Numbered from the stretch's first letter, positions 8,291 through 20,657 are shown. The stretch: 64,000 nucleotides of DNA from Streptococcus uberis (GCF_900475595.1 NZ_LS483397.1:839001-903000), one strand, 5' to 3'. Notes: a model not told the origin generated them from the letters alone. Made by a program: numbers and translations.

Positions 8291-11200
8291 TTGCGATATA
8301 AAAAAATGACGAGATCGTCAAATAGCAGAATAGTTTTACAATCGACACTGATTATGATTTTTGCTTCAAGCTGTGTAAACCATTTTAAAGGAACAATTCA
8401 TGCAGATGAAAAAGTGATTAATGGTTCAGAAGCTTCAATCCAAGTTGATCATACATTGAATACTGCATCTGAAAACAGACAAATTCCAGAAGAAAAGGTA
8501 ACTGAGGAAGCTACAAATGATCAGCCGGAACTTTTAGAGAAGCAAGCGGCATTTTTACATGAAGGCCGTGAAAAAAATACTGAGAATTTGCCTTTAGATG
8601 GTAGAGGAAGTCTGATTGCTAGTATTGATTCTGGAGTTGATATTAAGCACGAGGCATTTGCAAATAATGATGATAACCATGATTTTCATAAAGAGACAGA
8701 AGTTTCTGAAGGTTCTACTTCAAAAATTCCCTTTGTTTATGATTTTCTTAGTGGTGATACCAGTGTGAGAGATGACGAAGAACATGGTATGCATATTGCA
8801 GGAATCTTAGTTGGTGATTCTAAAAAAGGTTTCAAAGGGATGGCACCTAAAGCACAGCTAATTGCATATCGAACTTGGAGTAAAAATAATAGTGAAGGTT
8901 ATCAAGAAGCAAACCAGTTTTTTGCAATGAAAGATGCCATCAAACGTGGTGCTGACGTGATTAGCTTGAGTATTGGTGAGATTGGTAGTGGGCAAAACGA
9001 TGATATTTGGGCAAAGGTATTAGAAGAAGCGAAAAAGAAAAATGTTGTTGTCGTTGCAGCAATGGGAAACTATGGGACATCAGCAACAAGTAATACTTTT
9101 GATCAAGTTGTTGATGAAACTTTCCCACAAACCGATAGTTCCACTTTGCTTTCTGTATCTGCAAATCCCGAAGTCATTGGTGTTGGCTCTATTTTTGAAA
9201 AAGAAATGTATTTACCAACACTAAAAATTGATACTTTAGAAGTACCTTATGAAAATATCAACTGGCAAAATTATTACCTTTTTAAGCAAGAAAAGCAAGA
9301 ACGTATTTCTTTTAATGAAATGTTAATAACCTTAAACCAATCAAAAGAAGAAGGAAGTTTAAAAGATAAAGTTGTCATCATAGAACGTCAAGCAGAAAAT
9401 ATTTTTCCTCAATTAAAAGAAGTGATGAAAAAAGGTGCTAAAGGTGTTATTTTGATTAACCAATCAGGACCAACTACTTATGGTAACTATGAGACAGTTC
9501 CAGAATTAAGAAATACCTTATTAGATGATGAAGATGGTGATTTCAAAAAAACATGGGCTGTTAGCATTTCAGCAAACGATGGTAAAGCATTGAAAGATTA
9601 CCTTCAAAAACAAGACAAGAAAAAAAGCTATTCACTTGTGTTTAATACAAAACCACAATTGAAACATGTTTTCAAATATCCAGGTGTATCAGGTTTTAGT
9701 ACTTGGGGGCCAGGTCTTGATTTAACCCTTAAACCTGATATAGTAGCACCGGGAGAAAATATTTATTCTACAGGTAATGATAATAGCTATTTTATTAGTA
9801 GCGGGACTTCAATGTCTGCTCCAAAAGTCGCAGGGGCAAGTGCCATGTTTCTCCCAGTGACAAAAAAATGGCAAAAAAAATGGGAAAAACAAAATATTTC
9901 CATGTCTATACCACAATTAACGAAGTTATTGTTCCAAAATACAGCGGATATTCTTTATGATCATAGTGTCCCAAATGGTAAACCTATATTACCTTACTCA
10001 CCTCGAAGACAAGGGGCAGGAGCTTTAAATGTGAAAAAAGCAGCACAGACGAATGTTTTTGTAACTTCTGCAGATAATAAAGGAGCAATACTGTTAAAAG
10101 ATTTTAAAGAAAGTCGTAAAGAGTTTGATATTGTGATCAGAAACTTTTCGGATCAAGTCAGACGCTTTAAAATTGAACCAGGATCAGTTTTAGGAAAGAT
10201 TCTTTATTCAAAAGACAGAAAAAATTATGATAAAAATGAGACTATTCAAACCGTGCACTCTAGGGTTATTAAAGATTCGGCCATTGAGAGTCCATTATAT
10301 GTTCAAATAGCTCCAAACAGTTCAATGATTCTTCCTCTAAAACTTAATGTGGGAAAAGCAGTTGAAAATGAATTTGTGGAAGGGTTTATAAAGCTTCGCT
10401 CATTAGAGAAAGATCAACCGGATTTAAACATTCCATTCATGGGATTTTATGGTGATTGGAACTCAGAAAACATTTTAGATCCAGTAGCCTGGCAAGAAGG
10501 AAGCAAGACTCGTTTAACTGGTATCGTTCATCCATATGGTTTAGGAGAAGATAAATTTGATATCGTGCCTTGGGGGGTTGACTATGAAAAATGGAAGCAA
10601 GACCCTAAAGCTTTAGATGCAGATCAACGGTTTTATGTTATGCAGAGTCAGGGTGGCATTGCCAACCATGCTAAAATGCGTCTACGTTTAATATTTATGC
10701 GACATGCTAAGGATTACCGTGTTGATATCCTAAATTCTCAAAAAGACAAGGTTTTAAAAACCTTAAAAACAGGTCATCACGCCCCTAAGTATATGGAAAG
10801 TGCATTATTAGAACATGGAGATCAATATCAAATGCAATTTGCAGATTTTGATCCTGATTTAGAATGGGATGGAAGTGTCTATAATCCTAAAACAAACACT
10901 GAAGACCCCTTACCTGACGGAAACTATTTTATTCGGGTTTCCTCCAGAATCAGTAAAAATCGTCCATATCAAGAGCATATTATTCCCTTTGCCATTGATA
11001 ATCAAAAACCTAAAGTAAAAATTGAAGAAAAAACTGCTCTTCAAGTTGTTTTTCATGTTGATGATGCTCACCTTCAAGGAATAAGGCTAGTAAAAGATAA
11101 TAAGATTATTCAAACCTTAGAAACAGACACTCAAGGAAGATTTCGACTTAATCTTGCTGATTTCCAAGGTAAGGGATTTGAATTAGAGGCTATAGATTTT

Positions 11201-12739
11201 GCAGAAAATAAAACAATCATAGATTTAGATTCTCTTAAAGAAAAAGAAGTAGGATATTTATTTGGCGCAAGTAGTAGTTATAACAAATCCAGGTATCGAT
11301 CACCAAGGTCAGTAGCCCATAAAAATGCTGAAGATATTCTTCATGAGAATTCAGAGGAAAGTGAGGAGATAGCATCAGCATTAACTTTTGAAGATGGGAG
11401 TGATTTTCACGATGGTAAGAAAACAAATGCGTATTCAGAGATTAACAAAAGTAATGATAATAGTGTCCATTTAAAAGATAATACTTATTATCGTGACTAT
11501 TATATCCATTTAAAAGAAGGGCAACGTCTTTTAGTTACCACAACAAATGCATTTCATAATAGTAAACAAGGAAATGATATCACAGCGCCAACATGGCAAG
11601 CTAACTATACTTATGATCCTTCGACAAATCAGGGACAATATTATCGTAAGATTGCTATTCCGATTTATCAAGGATCAAATACTATAAATGTAAAAGCATT
11701 TTATAAGGATAAATTAATATTTAATAAAGGATACGCGGTAAAATTAGATACAGAAGTTCCTCAATTAACTTTTGATAATCCAAATATTAGCTTTACATCT
11801 GATAAATGGCAAAACCTATCTGATGATGAGTATGATGACGATAATATTGTTGGTACTATCACAATTCCAAATAATACCTTAAGATTATCCGGGAAGATTC
11901 GAGACGGTCTAGATGGATGGAGAATGTTTATTAATGGAGACATGGTCGATAGTGATATTAAACTAGGTGAATATGATGATATTTTTCAACAAAATAGAAG
12001 ACAATGGAAATATGAAAAACAAGTTGAAAATGATGACTATGTGCTCATAAAACTGAGTGATCATGTTAAAAACAGCCGAAGTTACCTCTTTAAAGTAAAA
12101 ATTGATCCTACTGTTTCAGAGTATCATTTCACAAACAAAAATGACATTATTGATGATGACAAAACATTGTTAACATTAAACACCTTAACCGATAGCTCAT
12201 TGGGATATGCTAATAAACTTTTAAATATGCCAAAAGATTTGATTAAATCAACAGATGATCTTTTTAAAGCCATGACGATGTTATTTAAAAAGGAAAGTTT
12301 TTTCCTTTATCCGCTTAAAAATGATTTAAATACTAATGGAACTAGTATGATGACAAGTTTGGTGCAGTTCCAAGCAAAGGATGTTAAAGAAAATATACCA
12401 TTAGAATGGGAAATAAAAACCAAAGCATCCGACTCAAGGCAAGTTCTTTATCAAAATCTTAAGAACGAAAAAGAAAGGTTGGATCAGATTTCCACTAATC
12501 CACTAGCTCATCAATTACCTCTGGAAAATTCTAATCAAGAAAATGGACAAGACGCTATTTTGACAAGTACAAAAGTCTTACCAATGTCCAAATCATCTAT
12601 ATTCAGAGACTCGTTACGTGAGACGAGTCTGCCAGAAACTCGTGACTCTTCATCAATGGCAAATTGGTCATTAGCTTTCTTCTTATCTGCAGTGATATGT
12701 TTCTTTAAAGGAAGAAGAAAAAGACTGAATAAGTTATAA
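8291..12739 (+). CDS. Cell-wall-anchored subtilisin-like serine protease (C5a peptidase/lactocepin type)
   Basis: 1482-residue surface protease. The start is TTG at 8291, since AAGGAGG (8279-8285) is 5 bases before it and 20 before the next ATG (8306). A signal peptide covers about residues 1-38 ('...GTIHA|DEK'). The S8 domain has Asp113 ('SIDSGVD'), His165, oxyanion Asn260 ('AAMGN') and Ser507 ('SSGTSMSAP'). A PA-type insert lies at about 310-455, and Fn3-like and Ig-like beta regions fill much of the rest. The His motif reads H-G-M-H instead of H-G-T-H. The C-terminus has a sorting-like LPETRD (1447-1452), a hydrophobic segment and KGRRKRLNKL, so the G of LPXTG is replaced. It is monocistronic. 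Family members cleave C5a, chemokines or casein; the substrate here is unknown. Confidence 0.93.
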   Translation: MRYKKMTRSSNSRIVLQSTLIMIFASSCVNHFKGTIHADEKVINGSEASIQVDHTLNTASENRQIPEEKVTEEATNDQPELLEKQAAFLHEGREKNTENLPLDGRGSLIASIDSGVDIKHEAFANNDDNHDFHKETEVSEGSTSKIPFVYDFLSGDTSVRDDEEHGMHIAGILVGDSKKGFKGMAPKAQLIAYRTWSKNNSEGYQEANQFFAMKDAIKRGADVISLSIGEIGSGQNDDIWAKVLEEAKKKNVVVVAAMGNYGTSATSNTFDQVVDETFPQTDSSTLLSVSANPEVIGVGSIFEKEMYLPTLKIDTLEVPYENINWQNYYLFKQEKQERISFNEMLITLNQSKEEGSLKDKVVIIERQAENIFPQLKEVMKKGAKGVILINQSGPTTYGNYETVPELRNTLLDDEDGDFKKTWAVSISANDGKALKDYLQKQDKKKSYSLVFNTKPQLKHVFKYPGVSGFSTWGPGLDLTLKPDIVAPGENIYSTGNDNSYFISSGTSMSAPKVAGASAMFLPVTKKWQKKWEKQNISMSIPQLTKLLFQNTADILYDHSVPNGKPILPYSPRRQGAGALNVKKAAQTNVFVTSADNKGAILLKDFKESRKEFDIVIRNFSDQVRRFKIEPGSVLGKILYSKDRKNYDKNETIQTVHSRVIKDSAIESPLYVQIAPNSSMILPLKLNVGKAVENEFVEGFIKLRSLEKDQPDLNIPFMGFYGDWNSENILDPVAWQEGSKTRLTGIVHPYGLGEDKFDIVPWGVDYEKWKQDPKALDADQRFYVMQSQGGIANHAKMRLRLIFMRHAKDYRVDILNSQKDKVLKTLKTGHHAPKYMESALLEHGDQYQMQFADFDPDLEWDGSVYNPKTNTEDPLPDGNYFIRVSSRISKNRPYQEHIIPFAIDNQKPKVKIEEKTALQVVFHVDDAHLQGIRLVKDNKIIQTLETDTQGRFRLNLADFQGKGFELEAIDFAENKTIIDLDSLKEKEVGYLFGASSSYNKSRYRSPRSVAHKNAEDILHENSEESEEIASALTFEDGSDFHDGKKTNAYSEINKSNDNSVHLKDNTYYRDYYIHLKEGQRLLVTTTNAFHNSKQGNDITAPTWQANYTYDPSTNQGQYYRKIAIPIYQGSNTINVKAFYKDKLIFNKGYAVKLDTEVPQLTFDNPNISFTSDKWQNLSDDEYDDDNIVGTITIPNNTLRLSGKIRDGLDGWRMFINGDMVDSDIKLGEYDDIFQQNRRQWKYEKQVENDDYVLIKLSDHVKNSRSYLFKVKIDPTVSEYHFTNKNDIIDDDKTLLTLNTLTDSSLGYANKLLNMPKDLIKSTDDLFKAMTMLFKKESFFLYPLKNDLNTNGTSMMTSLVQFQAKDVKENIPLEWEIKTKASDSRQVLYQNLKNEKERLDQISTNPLAHQLPLENSNQENGQDAILTSTKVLPMSKSSIFRDSLRETSLPETRDSSSMANWSLAFFLSAVICFFKGRRKRLNKL

Positions 12740-12751
12740 GTATGTTTCATT

Positions 12752-12786
12752 AAAACACTTTCCAATTGTTTGGAAAGTGTTTTTTA
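12752..12786 (+). terminator. Terminator of the subtilase gene
   Basis: AAAACACTTTCCAA and TTTGGAAAGTGTTTT form a long stem with a tiny loop and a following T-run. Confidence 0.9.
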
Positions 12787-12869
12787 ACAAAAGGATGACA
12801 TCGGAACTAGAAAGTTGCCATCGGCTTTGATAGAATAAAAGAAGAAGTTTTTAAGAAAGGCGGTATACC

Positions 12870-14408
12870 GTGGAAAAATATCAACATGACTACGATTTTA
12901 GTGAAGAATCCATTATTTCATTTGTATGGCGAGGCGTTATTGTTGGCATTATTGCTGGTGTTATAGTTAGTTTATTTAGACTGATGATTGAGGTGTTATC
13001 TCATGAGGTGAACCATATTTATCAGCTATCACAGGATAAACCAAGTATACTGTTAGCAATTATTGGCATTAGTTTTTTACTTCTAATGCTTATCGGACTT
13101 TTTATAAAAAGTGAGCCAGATATCAAGGGATCGGGTATTCCTCATGTCGAAGGAGAGTTAAAGGGTTTACTATCCCCAAATTGGTTTAGCGTTTTATGGA
13201 AAAAAATGATTGCAGGAACCATTGCTATTTCAATGGGATTTATGTTAGGTCGAGAAGGTCCCTCTATCCAGTTAGGTGCAATGACTGGTAAAGGCTTAGC
13301 TCAATGGTTAAAGTCAGGCAGATTAGAAACTCGAGTCCTCATTGCCAGTGGCGCCGCAGCAGGTTTATCTGCAGCATTTAATGCCCCTATTGCTGGACTT
13401 TTATTTGTCGTTGAAGAAATTTATCATCATTTTTCTCGATTGGTATGGATAACTGCCTTGGTGGCCAGTTTGGTAGCAAACTTCATTTCCTTAAATATTT
13501 TTGGTTTAAAACCAGTGCTATCTATGCCTCAAACCTTGCCCTTCCTAGATTTGAAGGATTATTGGATACTTATTGTTCTAGGTGTTTTCCTAGGAGTTTT
13601 AGGCTTTCTTTATGAAAAAGTTATTTTAGTTTTTCCAAAAGTCCTTATCCTATTTGGACAAAAATGCCATCTACCTTCCCATCTTTACAGTGTTATTGCG
13701 CTTGTTGTCATCATCCCAATTGGATACCTTTTTCCTCATTTATTGGGAGGAGGCAATGGCTTAATCATAGGATTATCATTAGAACATCCAACACTGATGC
13801 TTGTTATTTTATACTTTAACTTGCGTTTTATAGGCAGTATGTTTTCTTATGGTAGTGGTTTACCAGGAGGTATTTTCTTACCTATTCTGACACTTGGTGC
13901 TTTAGCAGGTCTATCTTTCGGCTTGGCCTTTCATAGTATTGGACTACTAAACAACACCTACATGCCTTTATTTATGGTATTAGGGATGGCTGGATATTTT
14001 TCTGCCATTTCAAAAGCTCCGCTAACTGCAATGATTTTAGTAACGGAGATGGTTGGAGATTTAAAACCATTAATGGCTATCGCAGTGGTAACCTTTGTAG
14101 CATATTTAATTATGGATCTCCTAAAAGGAGCTCCCATTTATGAAGCCATGTTAGAAAAAATGTCTATTGCACCACCCAGTCAATTACTTGAACCAACTCT
14201 GATAGAATTAGTTGTCGGAGAGCGATTAGCAGGACGCCTTGTCAAAGAGTTAAAACTTCCTGAAAATGTCTTAATGACCACACAAATCATTCATGGGAAA
14301 AGACAAGTAGTTTCAGGAAATACTAGATTGATTTCTGGGGCAACGCTCTTTATAGTTGTTAATGAAAGTGAGATTGGGTTGGTGCGCGACTTATTATTAG
14401 GGAAATGA
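12870..14408 (+). CDS. ClC-family chloride channel/H+ antiporter with C-terminal TrkA-C domain
   Basis: 512 residues, GTG start with AAAGGCGG upstream. The membrane ClC domain spans about 20-420 with the selectivity motifs GSGIP (87-91), GREGP (127-131) and 'GGIFLP' near 340. The gating glutamate Glu129 is present and so is the internal proton glutamate ('FVVEEIYHHF', Glu183), so a Cl-/H+ exchanger is more likely than a passive channel. The last about 80 residues resemble an RCK-C/TrkA-C ligand-binding domain ('LVGERLAGRLVKELKLPENVL...'), as in a subset of Firmicute ClCs. It stands alone between terminators and a new promoter. Likely role: acid or anion homeostasis. Confidence 0.92.
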   Translation: MEKYQHDYDFSEESIISFVWRGVIVGIIAGVIVSLFRLMIEVLSHEVNHIYQLSQDKPSILLAIIGISFLLLMLIGLFIKSEPDIKGSGIPHVEGELKGLLSPNWFSVLWKKMIAGTIAISMGFMLGREGPSIQLGAMTGKGLAQWLKSGRLETRVLIASGAAAGLSAAFNAPIAGLLFVVEEIYHHFSRLVWITALVASLVANFISLNIFGLKPVLSMPQTLPFLDLKDYWILIVLGVFLGVLGFLYEKVILVFPKVLILFGQKCHLPSHLYSVIALVVIIPIGYLFPHLLGGGNGLIIGLSLEHPTLMLVILYFNLRFIGSMFSYGSGLPGGIFLPILTLGALAGLSFGLAFHSIGLLNNTYMPLFMVLGMAGYFSAISKAPLTAMILVTEMVGDLKPLMAIAVVTFVAYLIMDLLKGAPIYEAMLEKMSIAPPSQLLEPTLIELVVGERLAGRLVKELKLPENVLMTTQIIHGKRQVVSGNTRLISGATLFIVVNESEIGLVRDLLLGK

Positions 14409-14421
14409 TTGTAAATAGTGA

Positions 14422-14450
14422 TTGAAAACAAGTTTGATATCTGTTAAGAT
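14422..14450 (+). promoter_or_regulatory. Promoter of licT
   Basis: TTGAAA (14422-14427) and TAAGAT (14445-14450) with a 17-bp spacer, 41 bases before the licT ATG. Confidence 0.65.
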
Positions 14451-14491
14451 GAATAACGTTATGACGAAAAGGATTGGGAGACTGGTAGGGA

Positions 14492-15322
14492 ATGAAAATT
14501 GATAAAGTTTATAACAATAATGTCGTTCAAGTTATCAATGATAATCAACAAGAAGAGATCCTTATGGGGAGAGGTTTAGGATTTCAAAAAAAAGTTGGTG
14601 ATCAGGTTGAATTAAGTCAGATTGAAAAGCGCTTTATTCTTCAAGATAAGAATGTCATGAAAGACTTATCGTCCGTTTATACTGATTTGAGTCTAGAAGA
14701 AATTGAAACCATCTCAACTATTATTGAGCATGGTCAAGACATTTTGGGAACGGTTTATGATTTAGCCCTTTATATTTCTTTAGCTGACCATTTGCATTAT
14801 ACTCTGGAAAGGGTAGAAAAAGGTCTTGTCATTAGTAATCCTCTCAGCTGGGAGATACGTAAGTTCTTCCCAAAAGAGTTTCAAGTGGGAAGAGATGCTC
14901 TGCTTATTGTTAAGGAAAAATTAAAGGTTGACTTGCCAGAAGATGAAGTGGCCTCTATTGCATTGCATTTTATAAATGCGCAAAAAGATGCTAATGCGAG
15001 TGAATCCGGTCAAAAAATGGCAAAAATTGTTACGACTATTTTAGATATTGTCAGATTTCAATTTGGACATATCTCTGATAAGGATGCACTGACTTATAAT
15101 CGTTTTGTGACCCATATTCAGTATTTTGCCCAAAGGGTGGTTAATGGTTTAGTACAGGGAACAAACGATAGTTTCTTATATGAGCAGGTGCGTTTAAATT
15201 ATCCCGAAGCCTTTGCTTGCTCTGAAAAGATAAAAGCTTATGTTGAAAAAACCTATGATTTTCCAATGAGTAAAGATGAGCAAGTCTATTTGACGATTCA
15301 TATTCAACGATTAGAAAAGTAG
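14492..15322 (+). CDS. licT: BglG-family transcriptional antiterminator LicT
   Basis: 276 residues. The N-terminal CAT RNA-binding domain (1-55, 'NNNVVQVI...GRGLGFQKK...') is followed by PRD1 and PRD2. The regulatory histidines of the family are all present: His100 and His159 in PRD1, and His208 and His270 in PRD2. Known mechanism: without beta-glucoside, EII phosphorylates PRD1 and keeps it inactive; HPr phosphorylation of PRD2 activates it. The active dimer binds a RAT hairpin and stops termination. A RAT site lies right downstream, before bglP, so the target is clear. A terminator separates licT from bglP, giving bglP its own promoter. Confidence 0.95.
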   Translation: MKIDKVYNNNVVQVINDNQQEEILMGRGLGFQKKVGDQVELSQIEKRFILQDKNVMKDLSSVYTDLSLEEIETISTIIEHGQDILGTVYDLALYISLADHLHYTLERVEKGLVISNPLSWEIRKFFPKEFQVGRDALLIVKEKLKVDLPEDEVASIALHFINAQKDANASESGQKMAKIVTTILDIVRFQFGHISDKDALTYNRFVTHIQYFAQRVVNGLVQGTNDSFLYEQVRLNYPEAFACSEKIKAYVEKTYDFPMSKDEQVYLTIHIQRLEK

Positions 15323-15347
15323 CTGAAAGTTTTTTCAGCTTTTTTTA
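15321..15347 (+). terminator. Terminator of licT
   Basis: AGCTGAAA and TTTCAGCT stem over the licT stop codon, followed by a T-tract. Confidence 0.85.
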
Positions 15348-15365
15348 TTTTTTTCAAAAAAACGC

Positions 15366-15394
15366 TTGCAAAAGGAAACGCTTTCTGATATTAT
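15366..15394 (+). promoter_or_regulatory. bglP promoter with an embedded cre (CcpA) site
   Basis: TTGCAA (15366-15371) and TATTAT (15389-15394) are 17 bp apart. The spacer holds AGGAAACGCTTTCT (15373-15386), matching 7 of 9 fixed positions of the cre consensus TGNAANCGNWNNCA. CcpA bound here would block RNA polymerase, giving catabolite repression in addition to LicT control. Confidence 0.75.
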
Positions 15395-15408
15395 AGAACC
15401 ACAATTAA

Positions 15409-17472
<2,064 letters not shown>

Positions 17473-17476
17473 AACA

Positions 17477-17509
17477 AAAAGGAAATGTCAACCATGGGCA
17501 TTTCCTTTT
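17477..17509. terminator. Bidirectional terminator between bglP and the AraC gene
   Basis: AAAAGGAAATG and CATTTCCTTTT pair around an 11-base loop, with A and T runs outside, serving both convergent genes. Confidence 0.85.
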
Positions 17510-18431
17510 AACTTAGTTTCGGTGGGTTAATCAGTGTTCGACTCTCTTTAGGTTTTGTGTATTTCTTACGGTATTGGCTAGGTGTTAGATTGTAATAGCG
17601 TTTAAATTGTCGATTGAAGTTAGATAAGTTATTAAAGCCTATTTCATTGGCGATTTCTAAAATGGGTCTAGTGGAATGAATGAGTAATTCACAAGCTTTA
17701 CTTAATCTTACTTGGATGACAAATTCTGTGCAAGAAGTGCCAGTATGTTGTTTAAATACTGTCATGAAGTGTGTTTTACTGTAACCAATAAATTGAGATA
17801 GAAAATCAATTGTTAAATTATCGCTATAATGATTATTGATGTAGTCGATGAGTTGACGAATTTTTTCATTTTTCCGATAGGTATCATCAGTATTTTTTTT
17901 AACCACATATCTATGGAAATAGAGCAAGTAAATAAACTCATGTAATTTGGATTTTAGCAGTATTTCAAAATGCCGACTTTCTTCTTTTGCTAATGAAAAA
18001 ATATCAAATAAACAGGCTTTGATATCATCGTAACCAGGCATGTGGGGCTTGATACAATGGACAAATTTATTGACACTGTTTTGAAGTGGCTGAAGATAAT
18101 GCAAGCTAACCTGATCAACAACAGAAAGACCCAACATGTCTAAATGAAATTGAAAATTATCGGTGATGTGTTTTTCTTTAGCGATTGGATGAATAGAGTG
18201 CATTCCATTAGGACGAATCAAGATAATGTCTCCAGCTTGACTATTAAAGAAGTCATAATCAATATGGTAGCGAGCGGTTCCTTCACAAACATATGTCACT
18301 TCTAATTCAGGATGCCAGTGAAAAAGAATATCGGGTCTGCCGTTTTTGACTTCATTATGAAAAAAGCGGTAGGGAAGTAAATGTTTTCGTTGCTCTTCGT
18401 TAGGTGTTGTTTGTAAGCGTGATAATAACAC
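17508..18431 (-). CDS. AraC/XylS-family regulator with N-terminal cupin, probable regulator of the GH1 cluster
   Basis: 307 residues. An N-terminal cupin sugar-sensing domain (about 20-110, 'FHWHPELEVTYVCEG', 'GDIILIRPNGMHSI') precedes the double helix-turn-helix DNA-binding domain (about 200-297). The first HTH is near 'DNLTIDFLSQFIGYSKTHF', and the second carries the family signature 'IANEIGFNNLSNFNRQFKRY'. GAGGAG precedes the minus-strand GTG start. It is convergent to bglP and divergent from the GH1 genes. A motif in its own -10 region recurs before several GH1 genes, which suggests that it controls them and itself. The inducer is unknown, but a beta-glucoside or its phosphate is plausible. 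Confidence 0.9.
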   Translation of the reverse strand: MLLSRLQTTPNEEQRKHLLPYRFFHNEVKNGRPDILFHWHPELEVTYVCEGTARYHIDYDFFNSQAGDIILIRPNGMHSIHPIAKEKHITDNFQFHLDMLGLSVVDQVSLHYLQPLQNSVNKFVHCIKPHMPGYDDIKACLFDIFSLAKEESRHFEILLKSKLHEFIYLLYFHRYVVKKNTDDTYRKNEKIRQLIDYINNHYSDNLTIDFLSQFIGYSKTHFMTVFKQHTGTSCTEFVIQVRLSKACELLIHSTRPILEIANEIGFNNLSNFNRQFKRYYNLTPSQYRKKYTKPKESRTLINPPKLS

Positions 18432-18465
18432 GATGTTTTCTCCTCAATTGACCAAAATTCATACA

Positions 18466-18476
18466 ATAGTATTATA
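18466..18476 (-). promoter_or_regulatory. -10 region of the AraC gene overlapping an ATAGTATTAT motif
   Basis: Read on the minus strand, TATAAT (18471-18476) is the best -10. The same bases read on the plus strand contain ATAGTATTAT, identical for 10 bases to the first repeat at 18658. Binding here would fit autorepression. Confidence 0.45.
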
Positions 18477-18657
18477 TCAAAAAGCTTTCACGATGAGATA
18501 AAAAAACTTTCCTTTGATGAAAAAAACAAACTCTTATTTCAAATGTGTACAATAACGATAACTTCAACCTTTTTGGACTATACCAATTTTGAATATAAAC
18601 TGGAATAGTTGACTTACATTTAAAGTGATTAATCAAACGACTCCATTTCATAATAGG

Positions 18658-18714
18658 ATAGTATTATTTTCTCAAAGAATAGTGTTAGATTCTTCAAATG
18701 TAAAAAGATATACT
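18658..18714 (+). promoter_or_regulatory. Orphan promoter with tandem 21-bp-spaced AraC-type half sites
   Basis: ATAGTATTATTTTCTCAAA (18658-18676) and ATAGTGTTAGATTCTTCAAA (18679-18698) are imperfect direct repeats whose starts are 21 bp, two helical turns, apart, which is usual for AraC-family sites. The second overlaps the expected -35 of a -10 TATACT (18709-18714). No gene follows before the terminator at 18928. The 644-bp gap 18432-19075 thus holds this unit, the AraC promoter and the promoter of the next GH1 gene. Confidence 0.5.
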
Positions 18715-18719
18715 AAAGC

Positions 18720-18962
18720 TACAGTTTGGATTTTCTTTAAATTATTATGAAAAAAAGGAAGATTCACTTGTTTTGTTAAGTATTTTCTTTGATAAAATTA
18801 GATAATCTTCCTAAAGGTTCATTTTTATAAAATAGTGACCTGCTCTTCATTTGTATTTAGATTTCTTCTGAACGAACTTTGAAATGACTGTTGAATCCAT
18901 CGACACTCATTATGTCAGTTAATAAACATACCTGATTCAAATCTCCTATCAGGTATTTTTTT
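18720..18962 (+). ncRNA. Candidate small RNA or attenuated leader of about 240 nt
   Basis: Bounded by the orphan promoter (18709-18714) and a strong terminator (18928-18962). No open frame has a ribosome site: the only ATG-initiated frames are about 10-12 codons without Shine-Dalgarno. GGAAGATT (18757-18764) and AATCTTCC (18804-18811) can pair. The terminator loop shows TCAAATCTCCT, an anti-Shine-Dalgarno sequence of the kind seen in Gram-positive regulatory RNAs. Existence is inferred from signals only. It could instead be an untranslated leader that normally terminates before the GH1 gene at 19076. Confidence 0.45.
18928..18962 (+). terminator. Rho-independent terminator without an upstream gene
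   Basis: ATACCTGAT and ATCAGGTAT form a perfect 9-bp stem, loop TCAAATCTCCT, then TTTTTT. The nearest upstream plus-strand gene (bglP) already has its own terminator 1.4 kb earlier. Confidence 0.85.
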
Positions 18963-18985
18963 ATGTGCAACTAACTCTTGATAGG

Positions 18986-20563
<1,578 letters not shown>

Positions 20564-20564
20564 A

Positions 20565-20617
20565 AAACAGTAAAACGGTTTCATGAAAATTTTCATGCAG
20601 AAAGACTGTTTCATTCA
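20565..20617 (+). repeat. Branched inverted repeat and cre-like sequence after the first GH1 gene
   Basis: AAACAGT (20565-20571) can pair with ACTGTTT (20605-20611). Inside is a perfect 16-bp palindrome CATGAAAATTTTCATG (20582-20597). A cre-like GTAAAACGGTTTCA (20570-20583, 7 of 9 fixed positions) overlaps. It may be a weak terminator or processing site, or a CcpA site; I cannot decide. Confidence 0.4.
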
Positions 20618-20657
20618 TTTCTTTTTGATATACTTGAAGTAAGGAAAAGGAGAAAAA

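Noticed and set aside
8961..9224. Overlapping antisense and alternative-frame ORFs inside the subtilase and other genes
   Set aside because: They lie wholly within clear coding regions and have no ribosome sites or recognisable protein features.
18748..18780. Ten-codon frame beginning M-K-K-R-K in the candidate sRNA
   Set aside because: No Shine-Dalgarno sequence upstream and too short to judge; a second 12-codon frame further on is no better.
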